A DNA stretch of 43,150 nt from a virus. The translations under genes were made by a program, and so were the position numbers. Location of the stretch: positions 1 to 43,150 of IMG/VR virus record IMGVR_UViG_3300048672_000594; one strand, written 5' to 3'. Below, piece by piece: positions 16,144 through 25,161 of this stretch. Below the pieces are notes generated by a model. It was not told the origin of the DNA and searched no databases. It saw only the letters and a list, made by a program, of their open reading frames with translations. Position 1 is the first letter of the stretch. Each line of letters starts with the position of its first letter.

Positions 16144-18308
16144 CATTAAATCTAACATACGGTAGCCTTTATTACCTCAAAGTTGTTAACGTTGATTATG
16201 ATGACGTTGCACATACTATTATAAACGGCTCGGTTGGTAGTACCACCATTCCTTCCGGCATTGGTGAAGGCGTGGAGTTTTATAGACAAACTGGAGTTGG
16301 TGAATACTGGGCACTTAAAGCACAAAATGCTTCACCATTTGCTTACGTTGAGCACGTTACTCTTGCCCTTGCGGAAGACCTTAGCATTGATTCAGTAGCT
16401 ATCACCAAGCAAATAGGCGTGACACTTGGTAGTATTATTGTAACAGTAAGCGGCACAGGAACGAAACGCTACACACTTGGAGCAACTGGCCCACAAGCTA
16501 GTAACGTGTTCAGCAATCTTTATGCTGGCACATACCTGCTTACTTTATCACGTACGGAAGATGGCTACACGGTTTCACAAAGTATTGTGGTGGAGCTGGT
16601 GCCTGATCTTGAAATAAGCGCAACCGTAACAGATTGTACCGCAAACGGCATTGACAATGGTACGCTTACGCTAAATGTGTTGAATGGTAGTGGTGACTAT
16701 GACGCAGATTTTGTTACTGAGTCTGTGGTGGTGCCACTTACTGCTGCAGATCCTACAGAAGTAAGAACCGGACTTGCACCAAATGATTACACAGTCACAG
16801 TAACAGATAATATAACAGGGCAAACAAGAACGATTGTACTTACCATTGTTTACCCGGCTGTAGTGGTGCCTGATATTGCCGGAACAGTATTCGAGGTACC
16901 GTTTGTTAATAGTATAACTTTTGTAGTACCTGATAATAATGATCAGCAACTTGATAATGTATTATTTGCTGATCAAGTTCATCCCGGATATGATGAGACT
17001 TGTTACTTCCAACCATTCAATCAGGAAGATACACCACGTGTTCAATTTAGAAGTAACTACCTAACGCACAAAATGCGTTTGTACAAAACGGTGGATGATT
17101 CACTTGTTAAGGAGTTCCCGATAGAGTTGACTGAGGAGAATGTTGGTAGTACCATAGACTTTGCAATCATTATTAAGGACTATGAATTACCAAATCAATC
17201 AAAGGTTTATTTCCAGTCCGGTACCATACCCGTTCCGTTAGCCATTGGTAATACATTTGAAGTAAGTAACAATGCGGACGGGTTCAATGGATTGTATACC
17301 ATTATTGATAAGTTAATCGAGGCTTCTACCGGATTACCAATACTTGTTATCAATCTTGACTACACAGCTGGTGGACCAACGAGTACAGCTACTGGAACGT
17401 TTGATAACCAGCTTGCAGACTACAACGTCTTTGAATCTGTTATCACGCTTGACGATGTGGTAGCTGGTAAGTATTATTTACGAATTGATGCAAGTGACCC
17501 AAGTGATAAGTATGCCGTGAGCGAACCTATTGAAGTAAAGACAAGTCATAGTGGAACGCTAGCAATCATTTATAGTAACACAGATAATGATTTTGGTATG
17601 GTTTTTTCCACTGGCTTCCGTGGCTTTGTTCGCGTGCATGCTTCAATGTTTAAGCGCTTGACTGGTGGTGAACGTACGGTAACACGAAACAGTAACGATT
17701 CGCTTGTAAAGATAAGAGCACGCAAGCGTAGGATAGTGGAATTTGAAACTGACTTAATACCACCATACTTACACGAAAAACTTTCCTGCATTTTTGATAC
17801 CGATTATTTTAGTATCAATGGGCAAGCGTTTCAAGCAAGTGAGGGTTATGACGAGCCTCAATATACAGAGCGTTCGCGCTTATCACTTAGTAAAATAAAG
17901 TTGGAGCAGTTAAATTGGTTCGGAGTATTTAAAAGCAATAAAGATATGCCTACAGAAAGTGAATCATGTGTTTGTGATACGTTAGACTTGGTAAGTGTTA
18001 GCACATCAGCTTCCACCATCAACCTAAACTTGTATAATAAAGTAGCGCGAATATTCAGGCTTAATGGAAACATAGCCGGGCCAAAAACGCTTGCCTTGCT
18101 TAATGACACATTAGGTCTAAGTATTAAACTTATTATTGACATCAGCAACGTGGCTGGAGTACTTACATTTCCATCAACGTTTAAGATGTCTACAAGTGAT
18201 CCGCGTTGGGATGATGGCGCAAAAACATTCACACCTGCAAGCGTTGGGACTTATGAGGGTGAGGCGATATATGATGGTACTTATTGGAGATTGTCACTAA
18301 ACAACTAA
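16140..18308 (+). CDS. Tail protein with SprB-like Ig repeats
   Basis: A 722-aa protein coupled to the preceding gene by ATGA. Residues about 92-153 and 160-238 are two tandem Ig-like repeats. The second reads DNGTLTLNVLNGSGDYD, then GLAPNDYTVTVTDNITGQTR, which follows the SprB-repeat pattern (...YTVTVTD..G...) known from the gliding adhesin of Bacteroidota. A beta-rich C-terminal half follows, containing KIRARKRRIVEFETDLIPPY. It is probably a baseplate or receptor-contact protein in the tail tip. No signal peptide. Confidence 0.7.
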   Translation: MTLNLTYGSLYYLKVVNVDYDDVAHTIINGSVGSTTIPSGIGEGVEFYRQTGVGEYWALKAQNASPFAYVEHVTLALAEDLSIDSVAITKQIGVTLGSIIVTVSGTGTKRYTLGATGPQASNVFSNLYAGTYLLTLSRTEDGYTVSQSIVVELVPDLEISATVTDCTANGIDNGTLTLNVLNGSGDYDADFVTESVVVPLTAADPTEVRTGLAPNDYTVTVTDNITGQTRTIVLTIVYPAVVVPDIAGTVFEVPFVNSITFVVPDNNDQQLDNVLFADQVHPGYDETCYFQPFNQEDTPRVQFRSNYLTHKMRLYKTVDDSLVKEFPIELTEENVGSTIDFAIIIKDYELPNQSKVYFQSGTIPVPLAIGNTFEVSNNADGFNGLYTIIDKLIEASTGLPILVINLDYTAGGPTSTATGTFDNQLADYNVFESVITLDDVVAGKYYLRIDASDPSDKYAVSEPIEVKTSHSGTLAIIYSNTDNDFGMVFSTGFRGFVRVHASMFKRLTGGERTVTRNSNDSLVKIRARKRRIVEFETDLIPPYLHEKLSCIFDTDYFSINGQAFQASEGYDEPQYTERSRLSLSKIKLEQLNWFGVFKSNKDMPTESESCVCDTLDLVSVSTSASTINLNLYNKVARIFRLNGNIAGPKTLALLNDTLGLSIKLIIDISNVAGVLTFPSTFKMSTSDPRWDDGAKTFTPASVGTYEGEAIYDGTYWRLSLNN

Positions 18309-18314
18309 ATTAAT

Positions 18315-18710
18315 ATGAGTCTGACGTTATATTTACAATGCTTTGTAATCGCCCTACTAGGTGGTTTGCTGCAAACATCTTTTAAGATGAGGTCGTTACA
18401 GATTAAAGCTAAGTTGGCAAATCTGGAATTTTCCATCAAGCAGTATTTAAAGGATGATTGGATTGTCATTGGTGGTAACCTTATCACCATATTTTTATGC
18501 TTGTTCTTTGTGGACGAGATACTAAACATAAAACCGGAGGCGATTGATTACTTAAAACTTGGTTTTGCATTTGTTGGTTATACTGGTAGTGATATACTTA
18601 ACCGTGTATTTAGCGTAGCTAACAAAAAGTTAAATTCGGCCATTGACTATAAAACAACCATTGCTGATGAGGCAACTGGTAATACTGATAAACCCACACC
18701 AACAAAATGA
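18315..18710 (+). CDS. Holin-like membrane protein
   Basis: A 131-aa protein with three predicted spans: about 5-22 (LYLQCFVIALLGGLLQTSF), 49-70 (WIVIGGNLITIFLCLFFVDEI) and 80-95 (KLGFAFVGYTGSDIL). A polar tail ends NTDKPTPTK. Size, topology and position upstream of an endolysin gene fit a class I holin, the pore that times lysis. The endolysin is separated by three exported fibre genes, so this remains inference. ATGA links it to the next gene. Confidence 0.6.
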   Translation: MSLTLYLQCFVIALLGGLLQTSFKMRSLQIKAKLANLEFSIKQYLKDDWIVIGGNLITIFLCLFFVDEILNIKPEAIDYLKLGFAFVGYTGSDILNRVFSVANKKLNSAIDYKTTIADEATGNTDKPTPTK

Positions 18711-20338
18711 GAATACTTTTATTTATAACACTATTGCTGCTAGGCTTCAATAGTTTTTCGCAATCAGTAATCACAGAATTATGGAGCAAAGAAGATTCAG
18801 TTGCAAAGCCACGACCAACTATCCCAAGTGGTTACGGTAGTTTATATTACAATAAATATAAAGGAGAATGGTGGAAAGTTGAGAATGGTGTAAGAACCAA
18901 AGCGTTTAATGCGGCTGGTGGGGGCGGTGGTACTGTTACCGGTTCTGGAGCTTCTAATCAACTTACTTATTGGTCCACAGCCTCAGCTGTAGGCGCATTA
19001 AACACATCTACTTATCCTTCCCTCACTGAGATAAGTTATATCAAAGGAGTTACATCCGCCGTACAAACACAGTTAAATACAAAAGTATCTGGTTCATTAA
19101 CTTCTGGATATATACCAAAAGCTACTGGAACAACCACATTAAGTAATGGTGTTTTTTATGATACAGGTACAAAAGTAGGTTTAGGTACTACCACACCAGT
19201 TGGTTATGTTCATATAGTAGCGCCTGTAAATTCTAATACACTAACACTTCAACAAAGCGCTGCTACAGCAGGTTACCAACAAATACTTTTTAGTGTTGCA
19301 GGAAGCACAGACGGTACGTCAGGCAATGGTGCTAGTATCAGAAGTACCACAAATAGAAGTTCAAATGCATTTTCCACTTTAGAATTTTACACGTCTCCGG
19401 ACGCGTCTGTGTCTCCAGTTAAGGCAATACACATTGATGGTTCTCAGAATGTAGGTATCGGTGGCGTCCCAGTTACTAAATTAGATGTTACAGGCGTGGC
19501 AAGGGCAAGTAGTTTAACAGCCTCTAATTTAACATCTGGTAGAGTGCCTTTTGCAAGCACAGCTGGTGCAATAGTTGATAATTCATCATTTTTGTTCGAC
19601 CAGTCAACAGGTAGATTAACCTCTGATCTTTTTACAGCTACCGCATCATTAAATACTCCTTTTGCAGCAATTACAAATATAGACTTAGGCACAACTAGTA
19701 TTTCTGGTAATAGGGCCATTACTGTAAAATCTTCGACAGCTAATGCAAATCTAACACTGACTGGGTCGCAAGGAAGTGGAACATTTGCTCTTAATGGTGC
19801 CAATATTACTATGACATCAACGAATAATATTGCAATGACGGCTACACTTGTAACTGCTCAGAATATGACTATTTCTACAGCATTAAAGAATACTGCTTTA
19901 ACTTCTGGCCGTGTTGCTACTATTGGAACAGGTGGGTTATTTCAGGATGACGCTGACATGCTATTTGATGGTACGTATCTGAAACTTTCAGCAGCAACAC
20001 CTACTTGGATTGGTCTAGGTGTTGTTACTGGTGGAGATGGGTATAGTCAAAGAATAAAAGGAGGTGATGGAGTAGTTGGTACACCTACAGGTAATTATTT
20101 AGAATTGCAAGGCGGGCCAGCTTATCAGGTTAGCGGAAACAACAATGGGGGTAATGTGAATATAAGTGGAGGGGCTAAACACGGGTCAGGGACTGATGGT
20201 GATATTATAATTGGGGCCGATGGGTCAGGTGTAACAACAGTTAGATATATAATTTTAAAAGGAGTGCCAACATCCTCAGCGGGTTTACCTTCAGGGGCTA
20301 TTTGGAGCAATTCAGGAGTTTTAACAATCGTACCATAA
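18707..20338 (+). CDS. Tail fibre with signal peptide, 1
   Basis: A 543-aa protein. The N-terminus MRILLFITLLLLGFNSFSQS is a Sec signal of Bacteroidota type. The mature part contains the phage-fibre signature SLTEISYIKGVTSAVQTQLN and a GLGTTTPVGYVHIVAP-type head-binding/knob linker, then long Ser/Thr/Gly beta-helix-like sequence. The C-terminus is GAIWSNSGVLTIVP. It is probably a receptor-binding fibre or a surface-displayed homologue; how a signal peptide fits virion assembly is unclear. It is coupled to the holin-like gene by ATGA. Confidence 0.72.
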   Translation: MRILLFITLLLLGFNSFSQSVITELWSKEDSVAKPRPTIPSGYGSLYYNKYKGEWWKVENGVRTKAFNAAGGGGGTVTGSGASNQLTYWSTASAVGALNTSTYPSLTEISYIKGVTSAVQTQLNTKVSGSLTSGYIPKATGTTTLSNGVFYDTGTKVGLGTTTPVGYVHIVAPVNSNTLTLQQSAATAGYQQILFSVAGSTDGTSGNGASIRSTTNRSSNAFSTLEFYTSPDASVSPVKAIHIDGSQNVGIGGVPVTKLDVTGVARASSLTASNLTSGRVPFASTAGAIVDNSSFLFDQSTGRLTSDLFTATASLNTPFAAITNIDLGTTSISGNRAITVKSSTANANLTLTGSQGSGTFALNGANITMTSTNNIAMTATLVTAQNMTISTALKNTALTSGRVATIGTGGLFQDDADMLFDGTYLKLSAATPTWIGLGVVTGGDGYSQRIKGGDGVVGTPTGNYLELQGGPAYQVSGNNNGGNVNISGGAKHGSGTDGDIIIGADGSGVTTVRYIILKGVPTSSAGLPSGAIWSNSGVLTIVP

Positions 20339-20350
20339 CCTAAAATAAAA

Positions 20351-22417
20351 ATGAAAAAACTAATCTATTTACTTTTCGGCCTAAACTCCACCATCTCATT
20401 TGCTCAAACGCAGATGACAGATGCGGAGATGACCACGAAGGCTAATCAAATAAAAAATGCAACAGTTGCTGGTGAGAATACCAAGGAACGTTTTGCATAT
20501 TTATTTCAACGGCTGATTGATAGCAAAATTAATCTTAGCCAACTTGCGTATGTTGTAGCTAGTGGAACGGATACATATACGGCCACCATATCACCAGTAC
20601 CACCAACACTAACAGGTCTACGTGCATTTGTTTACTTCACCAATGCAAATACAGGCGCAGCCACCATAAACATAAACGGGTTGGGGGTAAAAGATTTGAT
20701 TAATAACAATGGTAGTGCACTGGCAGCAAATGATATAACAGCTGGCGAAGTAAAAGTAATTTCGTACAACGGCACTTCTTTTCAGTTAGTTGGTGGAGGT
20801 TCTGTTGCAAGTGCATCAAGTTCAACGGCTGGTATAGCAAAACTATACACCACCACAGGTTCGAATGTGGATGGTAGTATGGATCAAAATAGTACTACTT
20901 CTGCGTTGAGTGGAAAGCAAGCTACATTAGTAAGCGGTACTAATATTAAAACTGTTGGTGGTAGTTCATTGCTTGGTAGTGGCGACATTTCTGTTGGTAT
21001 AGGAACAATCACTGCGTTAACAGGTGGAGTAACGGCATCAGGTACGGGTTCGGTATCTGCTACGGTTGTAACAAATGCAAATCTAACCGGCCCAATAACT
21101 TCTGTTGGAAATGCTACCTCTGTAGCTTCACAAACAGGCACGGGTTCAACTTTTGTAATGAGTGCAAGCCCTGCACTTACAGGAAGTCCAACAGCCCCAA
21201 CTCAGACAACTGGAGATAACTCAACAAAGATTGCAACAACTGCTTATGTAGATGCGCTTTCCTTACCTGCCGCTACTGGTTCAGTAAATGGATATTTAAC
21301 ATCTTCTGACTGGACTACTTTTAATAATAAACAAGCGAATCTTACTCAAAACACTGCTAATACAAACAGCATTGGCGGTACGTGGGCAGCCAGCGCAAAT
21401 AATCAGTATCACTTAGATAACGGTGGACAATTTACGGCAAGGGCAACAGCTAGTGACAATTTAATAGGGCACCGTGACAGTTATAATATGATTGCCAGTG
21501 GTTCGTCTCAGACATTAATAGGCAGATCAATCACTCCAACATTTAATCCGAACGCACAAAGCAGTATTGTTTTTAAGGGAATTGATTACAACCCTACATT
21601 ATCAGGCACATACACTCATATCTCAGCTAATTTTCAAACAGGGGTAATGGTTCTTGGAGGGTCGTCAGTTATTGCTGGTAGTACTATACTTCAAGTTAAG
21701 GGTACTGGTACAACTTCCGGCATCCCATTTATCGTGTATAACTCTACACCTACTGCCAGATTTTACGTACAGGATAATGGTATCAGCGCTCATACAGCAG
21801 CTTTCACAACAACTGGCACAGGACAGGCAGCGGTTGGATTTGGTGGCACACTAACTGGCAGAGCTTCTAACCCAGATATTTATTACGGGGTTTATAGTAA
21901 CACAGCCTACGTTCACGGAGCTACTTCTCAAGCATCTTGGGGATATGCTTATGTAGGGTCCTTTAATAAAAATGCTTTCTCATCTACAATTGGCGGTGGT
22001 TTTTTATTCAACCCCACTTTTCCAAGCCAACCTGATTTTGTTTATGGTTTTGTATCAGCTCCAACAGCTTCTCTAAGCGGTTTTGGTACAGCAACTCCTA
22101 CATCTACAGTTCACGCAAGCGGTTCATTTGCCACAGCATATATCGCAAAGACAGCTTTATACACACTTACTTCAACCGATCACACTGTAGAGGTAACTAG
22201 CGGCACCCATACACAAACACTACCCACAGCAGTTGGGATAGCTGGCAGAGTTTATGTAATAACAAATAGTGGAAGTGGTACAGTTACCATAGGCACAACG
22301 TCAAGTCAAACTTTTGTCAATGTTACTGGAACTCCTACAACGTTAAGTGTGTCCCAATTTCACGGGTACCAAGTACAAAGTAACGGAGCTAACTGGATTG
22401 TAATTGCATCATTCTAA
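20351..22417 (+). CDS. Tail fibre with signal peptide, 2
   Basis: A 688-aa protein. A Sec signal (MKKLIYLLFGLNSTISFAQT) is followed by a helix (TDAEMTTKANQIKNATVAGE) and the domain FVYFTNANTGAATININGLG that recurs in phage fibres. A central PTQTTGDNSTKIATTAYVDA motif matches the fibre hinge seen in other tail fibres. The C-terminal domain (about 600-688) is GTVTIGTTSSQTFVNVTG, a sugar-binding-like sandwich. It belongs to the exported fibre trio with its neighbours. Confidence 0.75.
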   Translation: MKKLIYLLFGLNSTISFAQTQMTDAEMTTKANQIKNATVAGENTKERFAYLFQRLIDSKINLSQLAYVVASGTDTYTATISPVPPTLTGLRAFVYFTNANTGAATININGLGVKDLINNNGSALAANDITAGEVKVISYNGTSFQLVGGGSVASASSSTAGIAKLYTTTGSNVDGSMDQNSTTSALSGKQATLVSGTNIKTVGGSSLLGSGDISVGIGTITALTGGVTASGTGSVSATVVTNANLTGPITSVGNATSVASQTGTGSTFVMSASPALTGSPTAPTQTTGDNSTKIATTAYVDALSLPAATGSVNGYLTSSDWTTFNNKQANLTQNTANTNSIGGTWAASANNQYHLDNGGQFTARATASDNLIGHRDSYNMIASGSSQTLIGRSITPTFNPNAQSSIVFKGIDYNPTLSGTYTHISANFQTGVMVLGGSSVIAGSTILQVKGTGTTSGIPFIVYNSTPTARFYVQDNGISAHTAAFTTTGTGQAAVGFGGTLTGRASNPDIYYGVYSNTAYVHGATSQASWGYAYVGSFNKNAFSSTIGGGFLFNPTFPSQPDFVYGFVSAPTASLSGFGTATPTSTVHASGSFATAYIAKTALYTLTSTDHTVEVTSGTHTQTLPTAVGIAGRVYVITNSGSGTVTIGTTSSQTFVNVTGTPTTLSVSQFHGYQVQSNGANWIVIASF

Positions 22418-22419
22418 AT

Positions 22420-23883
22420 ATGAAAAAACTTTTATTACTACTACTATTTGTAGCAACACAAGCGGCTTGCCAGAACAGGGGTATATTTTCTGCTTATGAC
22501 CCTGATGCTATAGATTACTTCAATCGAGTAACAGCAGCTGGTGGAACATTAAGTGCTGCTACTCAATCACATGTAACAAATCTTGTACGTGATTTAAAAA
22601 GGGATGGTAACTGGGCAGGGATGGATATTGCTCCATTTCTTGGTGGGTTTTCCGGATGCTTTGTAAAGCTTAACTACATCAACTCTTCCTACAAAGAGCT
22701 GATTAATACAAGTTTTGTCTCTGGAGACTATGGTGCTACAACCGGACTTACAAATTCAGGTGGTAGTAAAAAGTTTGATTCTCAGATAGTGCCAGATGAT
22801 AACGGACTTAGTTATCAAAACTTAAGTTACTGCGTATTCGTTACTGATCAATTTGGTTCTGGCACAATTGTAGTTGGTGACGCGCCTGCTTCTGGTGGGG
22901 AAACTGTATACATGGGTAAAACATACATTGGTACTAAGGGTGGTACGCTTCAAAGTTCTATTCCTGATTATGGTACTGGGACAGATTACTTCTTACAAAT
23001 GTCACTAGGCTCATCCGAAACAATTTTTAGGAGAGACGCACACGACCTATTACCACCATCTCCTAATGCAACCACACCGCCTTCGCAAGCATTAGCGAAC
23101 TCACTTTGCGGGTCGCTAACAAAATCGTTTGGCTCTAATGTAAATGGCACGGGCAGTTACGCCATGTACATAATAGGCCCTTACAAAACCAGAAATCAAC
23201 TAAGGCTTTTAAATATTGCAGTTAGAAAGTTTTTAGCGGCGGAGGGTAGGATAACCGAAAAACCACAACTAATAACCTTTGGCGATAGCAATACATATGG
23301 TACTGGAGCTTCCATCGCTGCCAATAGATATTCAAAAATTCTCGCCAGTTATTTTGGCATACAGGAGAGAAATTTAGGAATAGGTGGGACACTGCTTACC
23401 ACTAGCGCATCAGCACTTTATTCGGGGTATGATAGGCGCTCTCAGATATTAGACTACAACGTAACTCATCCACTCAGTAAGGTAATCATTCAGTATGGCA
23501 CCAATGACATGCGTGCCGATCCTCTTAAAGGAACAACGGGCACTGCGTCATTAGTAACAACATTCACCGCTAATCTTGTAACTATCATACACGACTTGGT
23601 AGTTGGTGGTGTTGCACCCCAAAACATACAGGTTGGTAGTATTATAATAAATAATGAAGCCAGTGTATCAACAACTTGCGAGAATTTATGGGTTGCCGGA
23701 TGTAGGCAAGCCGTTCTTGATGTTTATAGCACGTACGGAATACGAGTGAAGTACTATGATGCAAACGCAGACTTAACAGCAAATGGAGGTACAGCTAATC
23801 TTGATGTCGACAACTTACATCTGAATGATACTGGACATGCTCGCCTAGCTTATGGACATTACTATTTAGCAGTATATTTATAA
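22420..23883 (+). CDS. Exported fibre/esterase with SGNH hydrolase domain
   Basis: A 487-aa protein. The N-terminus (MKKLLLLLLFVATQAAC) is a signal peptide, possibly a lipoprotein signal with Cys17, although Gln at -3 is atypical. Residues about 22-270 form a recurrent phage structural module (YDPDAIDYFNRVTAAGG, then NLVRDLKRDGNWAGM). Residues about 281-487 are an SGNH/GDSL hydrolase: GDSNT with Ser290, GTND with Asn362, and DNLH with Asp464 and His467. Such enzymes deacetylate polysaccharides. A role in stripping O-acetyl groups from host surface glycans during adsorption, or in blocking reinfection, is inferred. Confidence 0.82.
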   Translation: MKKLLLLLLFVATQAACQNRGIFSAYDPDAIDYFNRVTAAGGTLSAATQSHVTNLVRDLKRDGNWAGMDIAPFLGGFSGCFVKLNYINSSYKELINTSFVSGDYGATTGLTNSGGSKKFDSQIVPDDNGLSYQNLSYCVFVTDQFGSGTIVVGDAPASGGETVYMGKTYIGTKGGTLQSSIPDYGTGTDYFLQMSLGSSETIFRRDAHDLLPPSPNATTPPSQALANSLCGSLTKSFGSNVNGTGSYAMYIIGPYKTRNQLRLLNIAVRKFLAAEGRITEKPQLITFGDSNTYGTGASIAANRYSKILASYFGIQERNLGIGGTLLTTSASALYSGYDRRSQILDYNVTHPLSKVIIQYGTNDMRADPLKGTTGTASLVTTFTANLVTIIHDLVVGGVAPQNIQVGSIIINNEASVSTTCENLWVAGCRQAVLDVYSTYGIRVKYYDANADLTANGGTANLDVDNLHLNDTGHARLAYGHYYLAVYL

Positions 23884-23887
23884 AATT

Positions 23888-24355
23888 ATGATAGACAGGA
23901 AAAAAATAATTGAAACAGCCGCAGCAGAAAACGGCTATAAAGAATCGCCACCATCTTCAAACAATAACAAGTTTGGTGAGTGGTACGGTATGAATCACGT
24001 TGCTTGGTGCGCCATCTTTGTGAGCTGGGTATATGATCAGTGTGGCGTTAAATGGCCTAAAAGGGTTGAGAGCGAGAAGGGTTTTGCATGGTGCCCAGCT
24101 CTGTATTATAGAGCCAAGCAAAATGATCGGATTACGTTAAGCCCCAAAGCTGGAGACATCGTGTTGTTTGATTGGAATGGTGATCAAAAAGCCGATCATA
24201 CAGGATTATTTTCCGAGTGGATTGTGGAGGGTAAGACGTTTCGCAGTTGGGAGGGAAACACATCACCATCAAATAACAGCAATGGTGGTGAGGTGATGTT
24301 ACGCGAACGAAAGGTTAGTCAAGTACAAGCATTTGTAAACGTAATAGATGTATGA
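23888..24355 (+). CDS. CHAP-domain endolysin
   Basis: A 155-aa peptidoglycan hydrolase (amidase/endopeptidase type) that degrades the wall at lysis. Catalytic Cys41 is in HVAWCAIFVSW, His104 in KADHTGLFSEW, and an acidic/Asn pair lies in WEGNTS (about 122-124). This is the CHAP triad. There is no signal peptide, so export would need the holin-like protein. It lies between the SGNH protein and the spanin candidate, coupled to the latter by ATGA. Confidence 0.88.
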   Translation: MIDRKKIIETAAAENGYKESPPSSNNNKFGEWYGMNHVAWCAIFVSWVYDQCGVKWPKRVESEKGFAWCPALYYRAKQNDRITLSPKAGDIVLFDWNGDQKADHTGLFSEWIVEGKTFRSWEGNTSPSNNSNGGEVMLRERKVSQVQAFVNVIDV

Positions 24356-24834
24356 AGTATTTACCATTAATATTTTTATTTTTTGCGTGCCGTTCAGTGG
24401 TACCACCATCTACATCAGTAACGTTTGATAGTACAATGGTGGAAACACGCGCTCGAATCGACACGCTTTATTTGCCGGGCGAAGTGGTGGATCTCCCACC
24501 AATTTACATTGAGTGTGATAGCCTCACCAACAGGCCAAAACCATTCACGCAAACCAAGGACGGCAAACGCGTATATGTTAAAGCTAAATTAAATGGCAAA
24601 GGGTTACTAACCGTGAAGTGTACTTGCGACTCACTTGCAACGGTTGTAACCCTTCAGGATAAAGAAATATTTAGGCTACGGCAGGAAAAGAAGGTGGTGG
24701 TAGTACCTCCAAAGATAACCCACGCACCTTATTGGTTTGATGTGTTGTTTAGATGGTGGGCATTAATTACGATCATCATGGTGTTATGGAGGTATCGTGC
24801 TGGCTGGCTTGGTCTATTAAAGAAACTAATATAA
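24352..24834 (+). CDS. Putative unimolecular spanin (lipoprotein plus C-terminal TM)
   Basis: A 160-aa protein. The N-terminus MKYLPLIFLFFACRS has a lipobox-like FFAC with Cys13. A periplasmic stretch with paired Cys residues (about 55-92) follows, then a membrane span at about 128-147 (WFDVLFRWWALITIIMVLW) and a short basic tail (RYRAGWLGLLKK). An outer-membrane lipid anchor plus an inner-membrane C-terminal span is the u-spanin layout, which fuses the two membranes at the end of lysis. ATGA coupling to the endolysin supports this. Confidence 0.7.
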   Translation: MKYLPLIFLFFACRSVVPPSTSVTFDSTMVETRARIDTLYLPGEVVDLPPIYIECDSLTNRPKPFTQTKDGKRVYVKAKLNGKGLLTVKCTCDSLATVVTLQDKEIFRLRQEKKVVVVPPKITHAPYWFDVLFRWWALITIIMVLWRYRAGWLGLLKKLI

Positions 24835-24946
24835 AGCCGAGCGTGTAAGTCAATAAGTATATTGCACCAGCTAGTAACAAGCCGCCAAGAATAATCTTCA
24901 AGGCGGCTTTTATTTTTCGCAATTTTAATCGTGTTTTTGCTTTCAT
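24776..24946 (-). CDS. Small antisense membrane protein (56 aa)
   Basis: It begins with ATGA coupling to the end of the gene at 24943-25161. The N-terminus is strongly basic (KAKTRLKLRKIKAALK), followed by one span (IILGGLLLAGAIYLLTYTLGFIL), and it ends SQHDTSITP. It runs through the + strand terminator (24879-24909) and ends 59 bases inside the spanin candidate on the opposite strand. Reality rests on coupling and topology; a chance frame cannot be excluded. Confidence 0.5.
   Translation of the reverse strand: MKAKTRLKLRKIKAALKIILGGLLLAGAIYLLTYTLGFILVSLIDQASQHDTSITP
24879..24918 (+). terminator. Rho-independent terminator of late operon
   Basis: AAGCCGCC pairs with GGCGGCTT (8 bp perfect) around a 15-nt loop, followed by TTATTTTTC on the + strand. 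It lies 45 bases after the last late gene and faces the convergent - strand cluster. The same stem is coding (AALKIILGG) for the small antisense frame. Confidence 0.85.
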
Positions 24947-25161
24947 TGTTTCCATTCTTTAGGTATACTAATAGTTCCACCATCCATCGCGTTAGAGTAT
25001 ACGATTATGTCATCATCATAGAAGTTGCGCGGCTTGCCAGATTCATATAATACTACCTTCCATACTGTATTAGTTTGGCTACCATAATCAATCCACGCGA
25101 TACACTTTCCGTAACCTAGTGGAGTGTGTACGTCAATCGGGTTTTGTAACTCGTGTATCAT
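24943..25161 (-). CDS. Small conserved phage protein, SH3-like (72 aa)
   Basis: A soluble 72-aa protein with the pattern NPIDVHTPLGYGKCIAWIDYG, then TVWKVVLYESGKPRNFYDDDI. This layout (two strands, W..VL, then acidic turn) recurs in small phage proteins and looks like an SH3-type barrel. It is ATGA-coupled to the upstream gene and to the small membrane frame downstream. Function unknown. Confidence 0.75.
   Translation of the reverse strand: MIHELQNPIDVHTPLGYGKCIAWIDYGSQTNTVWKVVLYESGKPRNFYDDDIIVYSNAMDGGTISIPKEWKQ

Noticed and set aside
18662-18700. CTGATGA followed by AAAC, possible second hammerhead
   Set aside because: No GAAA at stem II distance and no stem pairing; lies in coding sequence of the holin-like gene.
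24729-24983. 84-codon - strand frame over the late terminator
   Set aside because: The 24776-24946 frame is better: it is ATGA-coupled and has clean membrane topology, while this one has mixed low-quality composition.
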